Shown piece after piece: positions 35,656 to 47,215 of a stretch of DNA of 64,000 nucleotides. The translations under genes were made by a program, and so were the position numbers. The stretch spans positions 87,390,721 to 87,454,720 of the forward strand of contig OX235263.1 in NCBI GenBank assembly GCA_944472135.2, in the 5' to 3' direction. Source of the stretch: Trichobilharzia regenti. Its lineage: Eukaryota > Platyhelminthes > Trematoda > Strigeidida > Schistosomatidae. The notes below the pieces were generated by a model. That model was given only the letters and a program-made list of their open reading frames with translations. It ran no database searches and was not told the DNA's origin. The stretch's first letter is position 1, and every line of letters begins with the position of its first letter.

Positions 35656-36336
35656 CCTGGCCCACCATAAGGTCAACAGGATCATAATTTTTCGTACTAT
35701 TATTATCATTATTATTATTTTGTGATATCATGTCTTTGTTATCCATTTCTTTACCCAGTTTATTTCACCTCATTGTTACCCTTATTTTTGTTAACCTTTA
35801 TGATTTTATACTAAGCCTACCAATTCTGTAGCATTTTATTGCAATTTACAATTTAGCCTCTTTATTTCATCATTAGATATTATTGGTCAGCCCTGTATGT
35901 ATTTTGTGGTTATGGCATTTCTCTCACCCCAAGGACACTTGTATTCTGTTGATTATAAAACAACACTATACCACCCAATTGTTCATTCACACTTCATTAC
36001 ATTTTTTCTGACTATACACCCTATATACATTTAATTGACTATGCTAACTAATGGACTACCATCTCACTTACACATGCACCCCAATACAGTTTCTGATATT
36101 ATTTTCATTTGCCTTTATTGGCTATGTGTACTCTAGTATTCATGGATTTATAACTGTAGAACCTGAAAAAGAAGTTATCGAAACAATTGTTCGTTCAAAA
36201 TCTTGTTTAGTTTTGATTTTCTTCACACGCTGGGATGCATTTAAATAATTTATAATGAATCAGGCTGATTCGGCGCTTAAATTATTCCAGGAAGTTCGTT
36301 ACACCTACGATCTGGATAATTTTAATCTTATTCTGG
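35656..36336 (+). repeat. PLE-2 3' untranslated region and probable 3' terminal repeat
   Basis: AT-rich DNA follows the last PLE-2 codons. At 36163-36184 the stretch CTGAAAAAGAAGTTATCGAA with C following, then AAAATCTTGTTT and TTTTGATTTT, aligns with the hammerhead-like part of the 5' terminal repeat (CTGAAGAAG, GCGAAACG, AGATCTTGTTTTTGAT). This suggests a diverged direct 3' copy of the terminal repeat. The open frame at 36051-36248 is not considered coding. Confidence 0.5.
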
Positions 36337-36349
36337 TAATAGTTATTTA

Positions 36350-36505
36350 AACAAGGCATTAAGAAGACAAATTTCGCGAGATGATATCATTTCGTAGTTT
36401 CTTTACAACCGCTTTACAACTAACATGGTTAACAATGATAAAATAAAGTTCATGAAATTTACTCAGTTAAATAAAAACAAAAGTACATACTAATGACCAA
36501 TCATA
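36350..36505 (+). repeat. left inverted terminal repeat of PLE-1
   Basis: About 156 bp that is reverse-complementary to 38645-38800 with essentially no differences, including the start-codon region ATGACCAATCAT of the coding frame. The pairing runs a few bases further left only because of the target duplication. Confidence 0.95.
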
Positions 36506-38634
36506 ATAATTTATCTTTAGTATGTCGAATTAAATTCACAGTATTTTGCAATGATATGGTAAAAAAGACGATAAGTTCTACCGAAGAAAAATTAACAAAA
36601 TCTTTGAAAGACTCAAATCATACTTTGGAATTTCCTCAAGATATCCACAAACATATAATTAATTTATCTACATGCACTCTATCCCAACTACAGTTGGAAG
36701 CATTATCTTATGGAATGAAGTACAAAACTATTCCCATGAAAATTAACAAAATGGAAGTCCAGTCACAGTATGAAAACCTGTATGACCAAATCTCTGATTT
36801 AACTCCCTCTAATAAAGATAATCTGGACTGGTTTAAAGTTAAACTGGTGGACATTTCTCATCAATTTCTAAATGCTAGAATACACCAGAAAAATGGTTTA
36901 TCAAAAGAACACCACGCCGCACTTAAGGAATTAATCCAAAAAGATAATCTTGTGATCCTTAAACCTGATAAGGGAGAAGGCGTTGTCATTATGAACAAAT
37001 CGGATTATCAAAATAAAATGAACGATATCCTCAAAGATCAGTCCAAATTTCTGCTGGACAATGCTACTGATAACGTGCTGCTTGTGGAAAAGCAGATCAA
37101 TCGACAGCTTCAGATTTTACTGATGCATGGTTTTATAAATGAAAAACTTTATAAACAACTTAAACCAATTGGGTCACATACTCCTCAGCTTTATGGTCTT
37201 CCGAAGATCCACAAAACTGGGAACCCACTGAGACCCATCTTAGACATGTCAAATTCTCCTTATCATAAAATCGCCAAATGGATTACAGAGGTCCTTACGC
37301 CTGTAAGAGACTCATTATCAAATCATTCTGTAAAAAGTTCATTTGATCTTACAGAAATGCTGGACACCTTGAACATTAAGGAAAAGGTTATGTGTTCAAT
37401 TGACATAGAATCTTTATTCACCAATGTTCCCCTTCATGAAACTGTTGATTTTATTTGCGATTACATCACAAGCAATGGCATAAACTTACCCATTCCCGTC
37501 ACTTACATCAAAGACATAATCTTAATGTGTACAGAAAATATTAGATTCACATTCCAAGAAAAGGCATATAAACAAATCGATGGTGTTGCGATGGGGAGCC
37601 CTCTGGGGCCCCTGTTAGCAGATATATTTATGTCGAAATTAGAGAAACAAATGCAAGGTATGCTTGGAGGATTTATGCTGTATAAACGTTATGTAGATGA
37701 TACTCTTATTATTGGTAATAATAGTGAATCTATTGAAAACTTCATTACTCTATTTAATCATATTCATCCAAATATTCGAGTGACTTCCGAACTAGAATCG
37801 AATAACAAACTTGGTTTCCTGGATATTACTATGACTAGGAGAAATGATGGAACGATTCAGCGCTCTATTTTTCGTAAACAAACATGGACTGGACAATATC
37901 TTCATTTTACCAGTTTTGTTCCTATCCAGTATAAACGTTCCCTAGTGAAATGTTTGTTCTCAAGGGCCCGAAAAATATGCACGAGTGACACACTGATGGA
38001 TGAGCTTCGACATGTACATTCAGTTTTATTAGCTAATGGTTATCCGGAGAGCTTTATCACTTGTCACAGCAAAGAAAAACCACATCTCGAAAAGACAGCT
38101 TCTGTACCAAAGAAAGCCATCTTTATTAATCTACCATTCAAGGGCGACCAGATTATGCAGTTGACAACTCAAAGACTTCGATCAGCCATCAAACGCACAT
38201 TCTACGCCGCATCTCTTTTTCTCACTTGCCGAACATTTTCGATCCCTGTTCCTACGATTAAAGGACGAAATTCTGTGGACTCTACTTCAAACTGTATCTA
38301 CAAGTTCACCTGCAGCTGCGGTGACACCTATATAGGTAGAACTAACAGAATGTTCCAATGTCGTCGAAAAGAACATATTCCAAAATGGCTAGTAAACCAT
38401 ATCGAAAATCCCAACGCGATTAATCTTAATAGAAATCCAGCATCATCCATTGCAAAACACTTATTAATGTCTGGTCACAAAATAAATATTAATGACTGTT
38501 TCACAATTATTTCACATAACTCTAATTCAAGGTTATTGAAGGTGATGGAAGCACTTTGGATTAATCACATACAGCCTAAACTGTGTGTACAAAAATCAAT
38601 AGACTTCAATCTTCGCCTACCCTGGACTGCATGA
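36493..38634 (+). CDS. PLE-1 reverse transcriptase / GIY-YIG endonuclease
   Basis: This 713-residue protein is of normal length for endonuclease-bearing Penelope-like elements. Motifs in order: KPDKGEGVVIMNKSDY near residue 157, LYGLPKIHKTGNPLRPILDM near 237, SIDIESLFTNVPLHE with catalytic D304, IDGVAMGSPLGPLLADIFMS near 364, YVDD at 400-403, then LGFLDI, and a C-terminal GIY-YIG module with CIYKFTCSCGDTYIGRTNRM containing C607, C609, Y613 and R616. PLEs copy their RNA at a nick, and the GIY-YIG nuclease is thought to make that nick. The chosen ATG lies inside the left inverted repeat; the next Met is at residue 22. No stop or frameshift is present, so the protein could be active. Confidence 0.93.
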   Translation: MTNHNNLSLVCRIKFTVFCNDMVKKTISSTEEKLTKSLKDSNHTLEFPQDIHKHIINLSTCTLSQLQLEALSYGMKYKTIPMKINKMEVQSQYENLYDQISDLTPSNKDNLDWFKVKLVDISHQFLNARIHQKNGLSKEHHAALKELIQKDNLVILKPDKGEGVVIMNKSDYQNKMNDILKDQSKFLLDNATDNVLLVEKQINRQLQILLMHGFINEKLYKQLKPIGSHTPQLYGLPKIHKTGNPLRPILDMSNSPYHKIAKWITEVLTPVRDSLSNHSVKSSFDLTEMLDTLNIKEKVMCSIDIESLFTNVPLHETVDFICDYITSNGINLPIPVTYIKDIILMCTENIRFTFQEKAYKQIDGVAMGSPLGPLLADIFMSKLEKQMQGMLGGFMLYKRYVDDTLIIGNNSESIENFITLFNHIHPNIRVTSELESNNKLGFLDITMTRRNDGTIQRSIFRKQTWTGQYLHFTSFVPIQYKRSLVKCLFSRARKICTSDTLMDELRHVHSVLLANGYPESFITCHSKEKPHLEKTASVPKKAIFINLPFKGDQIMQLTTQRLRSAIKRTFYAASLFLTCRTFSIPVPTIKGRNSVDSTSNCIYKFTCSCGDTYIGRTNRMFQCRRKEHIPKWLVNHIENPNAINLNRNPASSIAKHLLMSGHKININDCFTIISHNSNSRLLKVMEALWINHIQPKLCVQKSIDFNLRLPWTA

Positions 38635-38644
38635 CCTATCTTAA

Positions 38645-38800
38645 TATGATTGGTCATTAGTATGTACTTTTGTTTTTATTTAACTGAGTAAATTTCATGA
38701 ACTTTATTTTATCATTGTTAACCATGTTAGTTGTAAAGCGGTTGTAAAGAAACTACGAAATGATATCATCTCGCGAAATTTGTCTTCTTAATGCCTTGTT
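38645..38800 (-). repeat. right inverted terminal repeat of PLE-1
   Basis: Mirror of 36350-36505, beginning 10 bp after the stop codon of the PLE-1 protein. Confidence 0.95.
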
Positions 38801-38840
38801 CAAATTTATCAAAGGGACTAATTGTTTTAATAGTTATTTA

Positions 38841-39574
38841 CTCCTCAGTATTGAAAAGTACCTACACAGTATATTCTCAAATCTGATCCAGAATGTTGCT
38901 GCCAACAATTTCAAAAGTGTTCTTTGATGGTAAATTTGTACCTCATTTATCTATTATGTTAATATTCTGTTTTACATAGATTGTGTGACTGGAATGCATT
39001 TCCTTTCTGCTTCTCTCTGAACCTTATTTCTTCCAAGCCACTCTATGAATCTATGTATATTCAGGAACGTTTTACTTTGACTGTGGATTATTCTAACATA
39101 ACTCACCTTTTTATATCTTGAAACTTATGACAGCAGCAACCTAAAGTACTGCCCAAACCACATTTTGCTGTTTACTATTACTGCATACTTCCATGGTACT
39201 GTAACACAAATTCATCGAGTGTTCTGAATTTACATGTCTCACTTCAGCATTTGATTTACACGGTCAACAGGTCCATTGATCTTCTGAGACGAAACGTATA
39301 TAAGTATATAAGAGAGTGATGCGTCCTAGGGCAGCAGAAACTCTAACTTAAGGGATGATCCCATATAAATAACATTGTCTGTAAGACAATTACACCAAAT
39401 TACACCAAATAAAATTCATAAGATCAAAAAATCACTGTTCCGTACATGTAAAGTCTAATGAAAATTTGAAGATGCTATATACTTGTTAGAACCCAAAGCA
39501 TCGTGAATTAATTCCAGTATGACAGTGAGACGAAAAATGGGAAAAGTTAAGTAATAAAACATGAGGACACGAAG
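38841..39574. other. intergenic, nothing recognised
   Basis: No supported feature. A CTTCTGAGACGAAACG string near 39275 recalls a hammerhead 3' half, but no helix II can be drawn. Confidence 0.4.
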
Positions 39575-39765
39575 TGATTGGGCAGGGAGTGACTGAAATC
39601 TCAGCTCGGGTTACGTTCGAACACACAGGTTGGACGTTATGCTGGAGAGGAGAGCTATTAATGGAAGCATCTGAAGGGATTTCAGAGAACAGAATCGAAT
39701 AAAGATATGCTATTGAAGCCCCTATGTTCCTCCCGGAAACTCAGGGAATAATAATAATAATAATG
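39575..39765 (+). mobile_element. RTE/SR2-type retrotransposon, 3' end remnant
   Basis: Ends in GAAGCCCCTATGTTCCTCCC, then GGAAACTCAGGGAATAATAA and an ATA repeat, the same tail as the RTE pseudogene at 21.9 kb and the remnant at 560-755. No reading frame survives. Confidence 0.65.
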
Positions 39766-40858
39766 ATTCTAATGAACTCGATTACCAAGAAGTTTTGTAT
39801 ATTGAAAACACCACTCACTAATTGTAAGTAGTGTGACATTCAGCGTCAAAACAGCAAAGTGTATAGAAACCCAAAATCTCTCGGTTTGTGTATTAATCGA
39901 TGCGATTGTTGCTTACATGCAATTTTTGGGCGCTATGACTTCAAGCAATCATCATGTCTATGTCAGACTACTTCGTGAAGTTATATTATCCATAGCCACA
40001 TTATGCAATACAGTAGAATTCTAGTTTACCTCTTCACATATTGTTTACGTAGATAAGGATTGGTCTCCACCATACGACACGAATCTATGCGACACATATA
40101 ATTGCCAGAGTGATGGATGTGCTTTATGATCTAAGTATACAAACAGATTGATAAGTTGTCATGGTAACGGAATAATTGTTTGGAAAATCCCTCCTGAATG
40201 ATCCAATTACAATGTTGATGCTCATTTACATATTTCAACTAACTTCGTAATCATTTCCCTGTTTTCTCCTGGGCTGTGGATCGCTGTCCTGAAGCCTGCA
40301 CATCATCTGTTGACTTAATCCTGATAATCTATCTTTGTTCCTGTTTAATGTCTGATATCAATTTTCATCTTTGTAATTGTGTGATGATATTAGAAGTATA
40401 TGGCCACAGGACTGAAATTTCGTGTGAGCTAGTCGAAGTCATTCCGATCTTGGTGTGATTGAGAAAATTTTTTGGTGAGTGATTCTTGATGACAGAGTGA
40501 TAAGTCCATCGTGTTGGAAATATTCCTCTTGATTCAAAGATAATTCCTGAAGTTGAATATTGTTCAACTAATTCGGTTTTATGGTACTTGTTTTGTACTG
40601 CAAAATTCTCTCATCTGTTAAGCTGCTCCAAATCACTGATGATGTCATTTTAAGTTTTTGATATGTTGTTGTTGTTATTAGTAAATAGCGCAGATTCTGT
40701 CGTAAATAACTGTCTTTTTACTATTGTCAGGATATTTAGGTACTGAGAGAAATTCAAGGAAGTTCTGGTTGGCTATACACTAAGATCTAAGGAGTGTTTT
40801 CCTGTATTCATACCACAGGACTCCAGTATCTGTTGTCACAGACATGCCTGGGCAAACT
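39640..40858 (+). repeat. dispersed duplication, copy B (partner 640-1878)
   Basis: Same orientation and order as copy A, with similar length. Similarity includes the RTE tail and about 1.1 kb beyond it, ending at GCCTGGG. No gene recognised within. Confidence 0.7.
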
Positions 40859-41009
40859 ATTGTGATTAAATTAACAGTTTTCCTATTCAGTATCAGCTAA
40901 TTTTCAGGTTTGTGACTTTTTCTTTTCTATTTTTCACACTAAGACACTTGGCTACTGATTTGTTTAGGGATTAGTTAGCGACTTACGCGGAGAAAATTAA
41001 GGACATGAA

Positions 41010-41212
41010 ACATGTCAGTGGCGCAGAGGCTGGAACTCTCGCCGACCATGCACATGGTCCGAGATTCGATCCCCCGCCGACGCACATCTGATATCTATGG
41101 TCGTCCTGCAAAATTTGGGCTACCAATATCCATGCTGAAAATTCTATACTTGTACCAAAAAGACAGTGTGGAATCAAACTGTAATCAAAATAAATAAATA
41201 AATAAATAGATA
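41010..41212 (+). mobile_element. tRNA-derived SINE (family without ribozyme)
   Basis: This is the only plus-strand copy of the family: GTCAGTGGCGCAGAGG as A-box region (from 41014), GAGATTCGATCCC as B box (about 41062), the shared body, then CTGTAATCAAAATAAATAAA and an AAAT simple-repeat tail ending near 41212. The open frames across it on both strands are not genes. Confidence 0.85.
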
Positions 41213-41417
41213 ATGTGAATTCATAGAATGTATGATCTTGGTCTCAGTAAAACAGACAGTTGGCGGAGTTGGAACAGATAGCATGAATACGGTATGTCGA
41301 TATGTGAGACCAATATATCTTCATTAAACTAACATTGTAACGCATATTCGAAAAGGCAGGAATCAGAATAAAAGTAGGAGCCTGAAATGGAGGAAACTTC
41401 TTATCATCCTTATATCG

Positions 41418-42250
41418 ATGATACGTGACCTAAATAGACTATTCAGTGACGAACATGCAAACATTGCCTTCAGTGTAGAAGATGAAAGTGATGGGCTGTT
41501 TCATTTCCTTGATATCACCATGGGATATATAGACAATGGTGTTCTCCAGATAGCAATTCATCGAAACCCTGCAACATATGGACGATACTTATATGTCAGT
41601 AGATTTTGCCCATATAGCTACAAATGGTCTTTCAGACTAGAGGAATTACAAGAGGAATTTTTTAAGATGCAAAAGGAGGTTGAAAAACAACGGTAATTCT
41701 CAAAAATTCATTGAGAAGTATGGAAGATGCGGATTTTCAGATGCCAAACAAATCACAGTAAAAAAGCGGCTTATCTTCATTCAAGTCTACTTCAAAGAAT
41801 TTAATATTGCGGGAATAGTCAACAGAAGATTGAGTACATTATTATTCAGAACTTATCTCACAACTAATTGGTCTCTGTTTGTCGGACAAGATGCTAGTCG
41901 GTGCGAATAATGACACCTTTCTCAGGTGAACTCTAACTGTGTATATAAATTTACATGTATCTACTAGAGCAGTTGCAATAAGGGAACACCGAGAAAGGCA
42001 CACCTACCACTTTCTCAAAATGTAAGAAAACATCTACGTCTGAAGGGAACAAGTCGTCACTGTAGTGTCAGTCCCAGATATCTCATAAATACAGGTCATT
42101 AAGTGGATATCTCGAAATCTTTTAAAATTTTCAAGAGACGGTTTAGCTTAGTGCTCCTCACGTTTGCCAAAGTAGTTGCTATAAATCACCTGAAACCCGA
42201 TTTATGTTTTTCTGAACGAAGCTGTCTATGTTGGTGAAAACTGAATGAAT
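41418..42250 (+). pseudogene. Penelope-like element remnant (RT C-terminus and endonuclease)
   Basis: The first part reads FHFLDITMGYIDNGVLQIAI and RYLYVSRFCPYSYKW, matching the LGFLDITM and following region of PLE reverse transcriptases (compare FLDITMTRR and FTSFVPIQYKR in PLE-1). A later block reads IVNRRLSTLLFRTYLTTNWS, matching QRLRSAIKRTF. Then CVYKFTC and a decayed GIY-YIG region follow at 41935-42200, ending AINHLKPDLCF, like the PLE C-terminus. Frame shifts near 41695 and 41900 and several stops make it dead. No terminal repeats were found. Confidence 0.8.
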
Positions 42251-42499
42251 ATTCGACTGATCTCTATTAGTTTGGAGACAACAATGACGACAGTTGATTC
42301 ATCCGATGCTGGTCAACGGGGGACAGGAGAGATTCCCCCAGAAATTCTACTGTACATTTTATTAAACTGTATTCACAGACTGTACACAGAGTAACTTGTA
42401 ATCCTGTCTGCTAATCAGTAGGGCGATAAACAACTGTATTCTTCACTGGAATCGGAGAGAAAAAATAACGCGTGCCGGTGAAAGCCCTTTAAGAAGCCG

Positions 42500-42930
42500 A
42501 TCAGCCAGCCAATGTGTCTTCTCTCGATGAAAGCAAGAGTAAGGAAAGGGACATGGAATATACATACAATGGAGAAGATAGTGAAAGCTGCACAAGTATC
42601 CGACGAAACGCTAAGATATGGTCTAGAAGTACTGGGTATCAGCCAGAGGAGACGGAGATGATGCAGATTTTCAAAATTGCCAACTGGATAGTCAGTAGAC
42701 TCCTCCGATCACCTAGATGACAACCACGAACATACTGAAAGTCTAATGTAATCTTTGCCAGTGAAAGTTCTAATTCAATGAGAACTAATATCGTCAAGGA
42801 TAATGAAAGCAAGATTCAACTCAAAAGGAAGACAGGAAGGTCACAAATTCCATTGCTACGCAAAATGCTACAAGGAAGTCGCCGGATTTAATACGGGAAT
42901 AGAACTCATCATGGGTGGAGAGACTCTCGG
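42500..42930 (+). pseudogene. RTE/SR2-type endonuclease N-terminus, degenerate
   Basis: In one frame 42546-42660 reads GTWNIHTMEKIVKAAQVSDE and LRYGLEVLGISQ, the conserved beginning of RTE endonucleases (TWN, then a short helix, then ISE-type motif). Further on, RIMKARFNSKGRQEGHKFHC and a YA pair match the KASFKTK to QCYAPTND part. The frame is broken in several places and no polymerase follows. Confidence 0.75.
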
Positions 42931-44424
42931 AGAAGTGAGTGAGAACAGAGGAGTATACTTGGACGTCAGCCTTTTCATTGGATTGGTGATTGTTGGCAGC
43001 GTGTACAAACACAAGAATGACGATAACATACACAACACAATGAAGTGCCACTTAGTAGTAGAATGTTGAACACGATATGTTCTTTTCGCCTGAGATATAA
43101 ATTTCATTAAGCATTTAAAATTATTCAAATTCTAGCTTCCATCTTAAGTAGACTTTCGTGGGAGAAATCAAAGTTCTAATAAGTCTTGTGATATAAATAT
43201 TTGTCAACGAACAAACACATCAGTTAGAGACTGTCAGTGTAGTGGGTGCCTTACATCGATTTTAAAAATCATAATGCATTATCATTGACAACATTCATTG
43301 TTAAATCACTTGACTCGAGGGCGTACACAACATTTGAAGGGGACGCGGATAATTGGATGACTCTAGCATTATTCCACTTTCTCCCTAAAACCATCTTCAT
43401 GCTACCTTTCTCAAGCAAATCAGTTACAAAAAAACTTTATTCGGAAATGATGTGATGCAGATAACTCGGAAGCGAAATCGACAGGCAACAGTCTACACAA
43501 GAAACGACCTTCGATAAGTCAAAGGACTCAGAGCTCATTTAAGTGTACCACTGCACCCAGTGAGTGATTTCCAAATGGAAATGAATTTTCAATGTTCCTG
43601 AAAGTGTTAATCAGTACAACAATGAAATGAAAGACATGTAGTTCAAAGCTGATTTTGCAGGAGACCTAACCCAACTACTCGTCTCGATCTTAAATAGTCA
43701 TTCCCATTGTGTTAAAGAAGTCGAGAATGACTGAATACAAAATCAATGTGTGTATAAATGAGTACATTGGTTGCACTAATCAAAGATATTCGAATGGTGC
43801 AGTCATCGTTTAGAGACAAAACTACGGGCTATTCTCTACTCCATGTTACTACATCAGACTGAGATGTTGGATGGATAGCGCTTTGCATCATTGATTGTAA
43901 AATCATAACAGATTGCAATTTAGATTCGCCTAGCCAGCTGGAACTGTGGAGTAGACATTTGAACGAGAAACATATAGTTGAATAGTGCTCATATTTGCCC
44001 TGCTTCTTGCCTATTTCCATTATCATGTTGCATTTCACATTCAAGGAGTTACCCTAGACTCCTTCGAGTAACGATATGACTTTGGATTAATTCACTATCA
44101 GAAATTCTAATTAGCTGTAAAATGAGACTGTCCTTAATGAAAATACACTTTTAATGTTTATCGAATCAGTAAGATATTTCACTACTCATCTCTAAGCAGT
44201 TGTTCTACAAATTCATCACACAAATCGTAAAACATCAAACAATTTTGGTATTTACTCTGGAATTTCATCATTGTGCTGACACGAAACTGAGGGAGATACG
44301 TGAAAGCATTTAAAATCAAATAGAATAAACCAAGTCTACGTATCTGTAGTAGTTGCGATTCATTTTACAAGATGCAGTTGCTAGCCTCATGTCCAAACCA
44401 CCCTATTTACCAGTCTTATTATTG
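42931..44424. other. intergenic, nothing recognised
   Basis: No supported gene. The open frame 43246-43455 has no domain features. Confidence 0.4.
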
Positions 44425-44520
44425 GGTAACCACAATGAAGCAAGGCCTCGGCCAGGGATCGAAACTTGCCACATCTGAGAGGTCGGCGAGAACTCTGTCA
44501 CTGTGCCACCAAGCCACAGT
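44425..44520 (-). mobile_element. SINE head fragment
   Basis: On the minus strand GCTTGGTGGCACAGTGACAG, TCTCGCCGACC and GTTTCGATCCC mirror the head of the tRNA-derived SINE family. The body and tail are absent or too diverged to see. Confidence 0.55.
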
Positions 44521-46038
44521 CTGCATGAAATATTAGTAAGCATTGCTGTCAGGTCGAAAATAATAACTGAACACACATTTGTGATGGATTAACGAAATAT
44601 AACTTAGCAAACGTAAGTTCTATACGCACACGACTTGTATTGCTAGCCTCGAAACTTCAAGCACACTATGGAACGGAGATTCTACTTATCACAAGTAGTA
44701 TCTCATTCTTATGTCACGTAAAACAGCACCGTATTAAATTGAAAAATTTAAGCGATACAAAGATGACTACATCGTACTCCTGGTGAAAGTATGTACTATC
44801 AACAGACACTTTCATGATCATAATGCCAGTACGACTTATGCGTCAGTTGACCACGCCGCTCTACTTCATTCATGATTTTGTAATCGTAAAATACTGTAAC
44901 TTATTACATAGGATTCTGGTGTGCATATCACCTGTTCACAGTCTAACAGCGGAAGTAGTCACTGAAAGGCGATAAAAGTACCTCATCACACTCGCCTCAA
45001 TCATATGCGAATGTGAATCTACACGCGAATTATGTCTTCTAAGATAACATCACCTATCACTCCGACAAACAATAAGCAATTACACTGTATAAAATATCTT
45101 GGAAACATTTCAGAAATATTTATTTCGGTAAAAACATTCATAATACCAAAAGTGTCTCATCGTACACACGTATATCCTCAGTTCTCGCTTCGTAAAAGTC
45201 AGTTGATAAGTTGAAAGATTTCAGAAGTAACGATAGTGACCTGGAAAATGAAAACAGTAGAAGATGTGTTACGGAACGGTCACTATCAAGTAAGTGCTAT
45301 AAAAAAGTGTGCCTCTTATTTGAAAGTTTGTTTCTCCACTATTGTTTTCTAAATCAGTCAACTCACAAATCTGTACAACTGTAAAATCGTGTGAGTGTTG
45401 TGAAGTTTACATAACCCTCATATACAAAACACTTCTTCATCATTTAGGGAGATTTATTCCACTTACCTAAATCGTTTCAAGTTTCTCACAGTAGTCAACA
45501 CTTCACAAGAGCTGAAAACATCCATGATGCTCACTGACATGTCAGTTCGATGACAAGTAGATAATTGGTCAATATGCTGAAGACGACGACACTCTACCAA
45601 TTAAGAGAGTGTTTGCTATGCATTGGTTAATTGATCACGTCTATTGCCAGAAGTCGATACAGCTTGAAGTGTGATGTTAATGGAAACATCAGATTGAGTG
45701 ATTTGTATTCACACGTAAAAATGTTGATTTTCCAACATTCATTATTTCCCAGACAATTTTCTGATTATTCAGTCTTGGCCAGATTAAGCTTAACCGATTA
45801 GAATCATTCTGTTCAAAATACATTGCAACAATACATGTGTATTTCTATCAAACAAGATGATAATGGTCCATGAAACTCATGAATGTCATCTTAAAAAAAT
45901 AATGATGTGTGACATTGAGTAAAAACCCCATGGTGTGTATGCAGCATGACATCATTCATTGATGTAAAAATGATGATAAGAAACGGACAAATAAACAAAT
46001 CAACGAATATTCAAACTACAAATTGTGGTGTGACTTGC

Positions 46039-46148
46039 CTTCATCATCAGGGAGCAGTCTTTCCACCTCAATGGTTCCATTACTCGGCAATTCAACATCT
46101 TGAAGTAAAGAATAATGCAAATGTAATCGAAGCGGAAGCCAACACCAT
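46039..46148 (-). pseudogene. recombined MEG-like unit, left arm
   Basis: Mirror of 57444-57553. The start codon and promoter of a MEG unit (TATAAATA at 46179-46186, ATG at 46148) are joined directly to the sequence before the 60-nt exon 46098-46039. The signal exon's 3' part, its donor and most of the intron are missing. Translation from the ATG gives an 18-residue hydrophobic peptide and then a stop. Confidence 0.65.
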
Positions 46149-46678
46149 GGTTATTCTCTATCTTATCATAAAGGGTTCTATTTATAATGAAATTAACACG
46201 AGAGAAGCTATGATGTACTCATATGTCATTGACAGATTAAGAGAGATGGAATAAATATCGGGTGTTATCGGACGTTCTCATTGATCCCACCTTATTTCTA
46301 ACAAAATCAATTCATTGGATTCCTAAACATTGGTGGTCAAGAAGAGTACTATAGTTTCCAAAATCCAGTGTCTGCATCGTGTGCGATAACACTCAATGGA
46401 TATCACACAGTACGATCGATCCATCCCCGTTTCATTTACCACTTATAGGAATGCTCTACATGACAAAAAGCTTCAGCGATCTTAATGTGTTCAAACATTT
46501 CTGAAAAAGTTTCGGGACATGCTTATATCAAAAAGAACTCAACAAAATGTACTGTATTCAGTGCGTCAGATCTATGGAGTATAGTGTGAGAATAATTCTG
46601 AACAAGGGACAAACTAACAAAAAAACGAATATTCAAACTACAGATAGAAGCGTTGATATAAAATGTGGTGAGACTTGC

Positions 46679-47177
46679 CATCATAACCTGGGAGCAACCT
46701 CTCCACCTCAACTGTTTCATTCCTCAGGAATCGGGCATCTTGAAGTAAAGAATAAAGTAAATTTAATCGAAGCGGATACACTCTCATTTTCGCCGTTGTG
46801 ATATTGACAAATACATAAAAGGGCTGTCGATCCCATCTCTGTGAGTCGTGAATAGGTAATTTAAAACAAAAAGAAGAAGTGTGCATAGTAAATACTCTGA
46901 TGAATGCATCTAGGGTGTACATATTGAGTTTGATGGATTGTCAGATTGCCTCAACCACTACCAATTCTATATTCATAACTTTCAGTCAGTTAACACATTA
47001 AAGATAATTGGTATTAAATCGAACGGTTTGATAAATGCAGGTGTCTAGTTACAATTCATCACTATATAAAATGGTCTAGGCAGATAGTGAATAGAGAAAT
47101 GACTAACCTGAGGATCCACATGTACACAGAAAGAAAGCGGTTATAAATAGGAAAGTAAGTGTTGATGTGAACGCCAT
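46679..47177 (-). CDS. MEG-like secreted peptide gene, left arm (partial model)
   Basis: Signal exon 47177-47108 (70 nt coding, phase 1, donor GTTAGT) and exon 46738-46679 (60 nt, GC donor GCAAGT). Sequence and structure are the same as the plus-strand gene at 56415-56913; the encoded peptide is described there. Any 3' exons were not placed. Confidence 0.55.
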
Positions 47178-47207
47178 GGTTATTCTGCATCTCTTCATTC
47201 ACGGTTG

Positions 47208-47215
47208 TATTTATA
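47208..47215 (-). promoter_or_regulatory. TATA box of left-arm MEG-like gene
   Basis: TATAAATA on the minus strand, 31 nt before the ATG at 47177. Confidence 0.6.

Larger units (their letters stand above)
36337..38840 (+). mobile_element. Penelope-like element 1, apparently intact, with 13-bp target duplication
   Basis: TAATAGTTATTTA occurs at 36337-36349 and again at 38828-38840, enclosing inverted terminal repeats and one uninterrupted gene. After the right inverted repeat there is a short unpaired tail of about 25 nt. The intact frame, near-perfect inverted repeats and perfect target duplication all point to a recent insertion. Confidence 0.9.

Noticed and set aside
36051..36248. 65-codon open frame with a hydrophobic start
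   Set aside because: It overlaps the probable 3' terminal repeat of PLE-2, and the hydrophobic content comes from T-rich DNA.
39260..39310. Possible hammerhead (CTTCTGAGACGAAACG)
   Set aside because: The GAAAC half is present, but no helix II or CUGANGA core can be drawn at the needed spacing.
45946..46254. 102-codon open frame conserved exactly in both arms
   Set aside because: It is antisense across the MEG-type exon; exact conservation follows from the recent arm identity and not from coding constraint.
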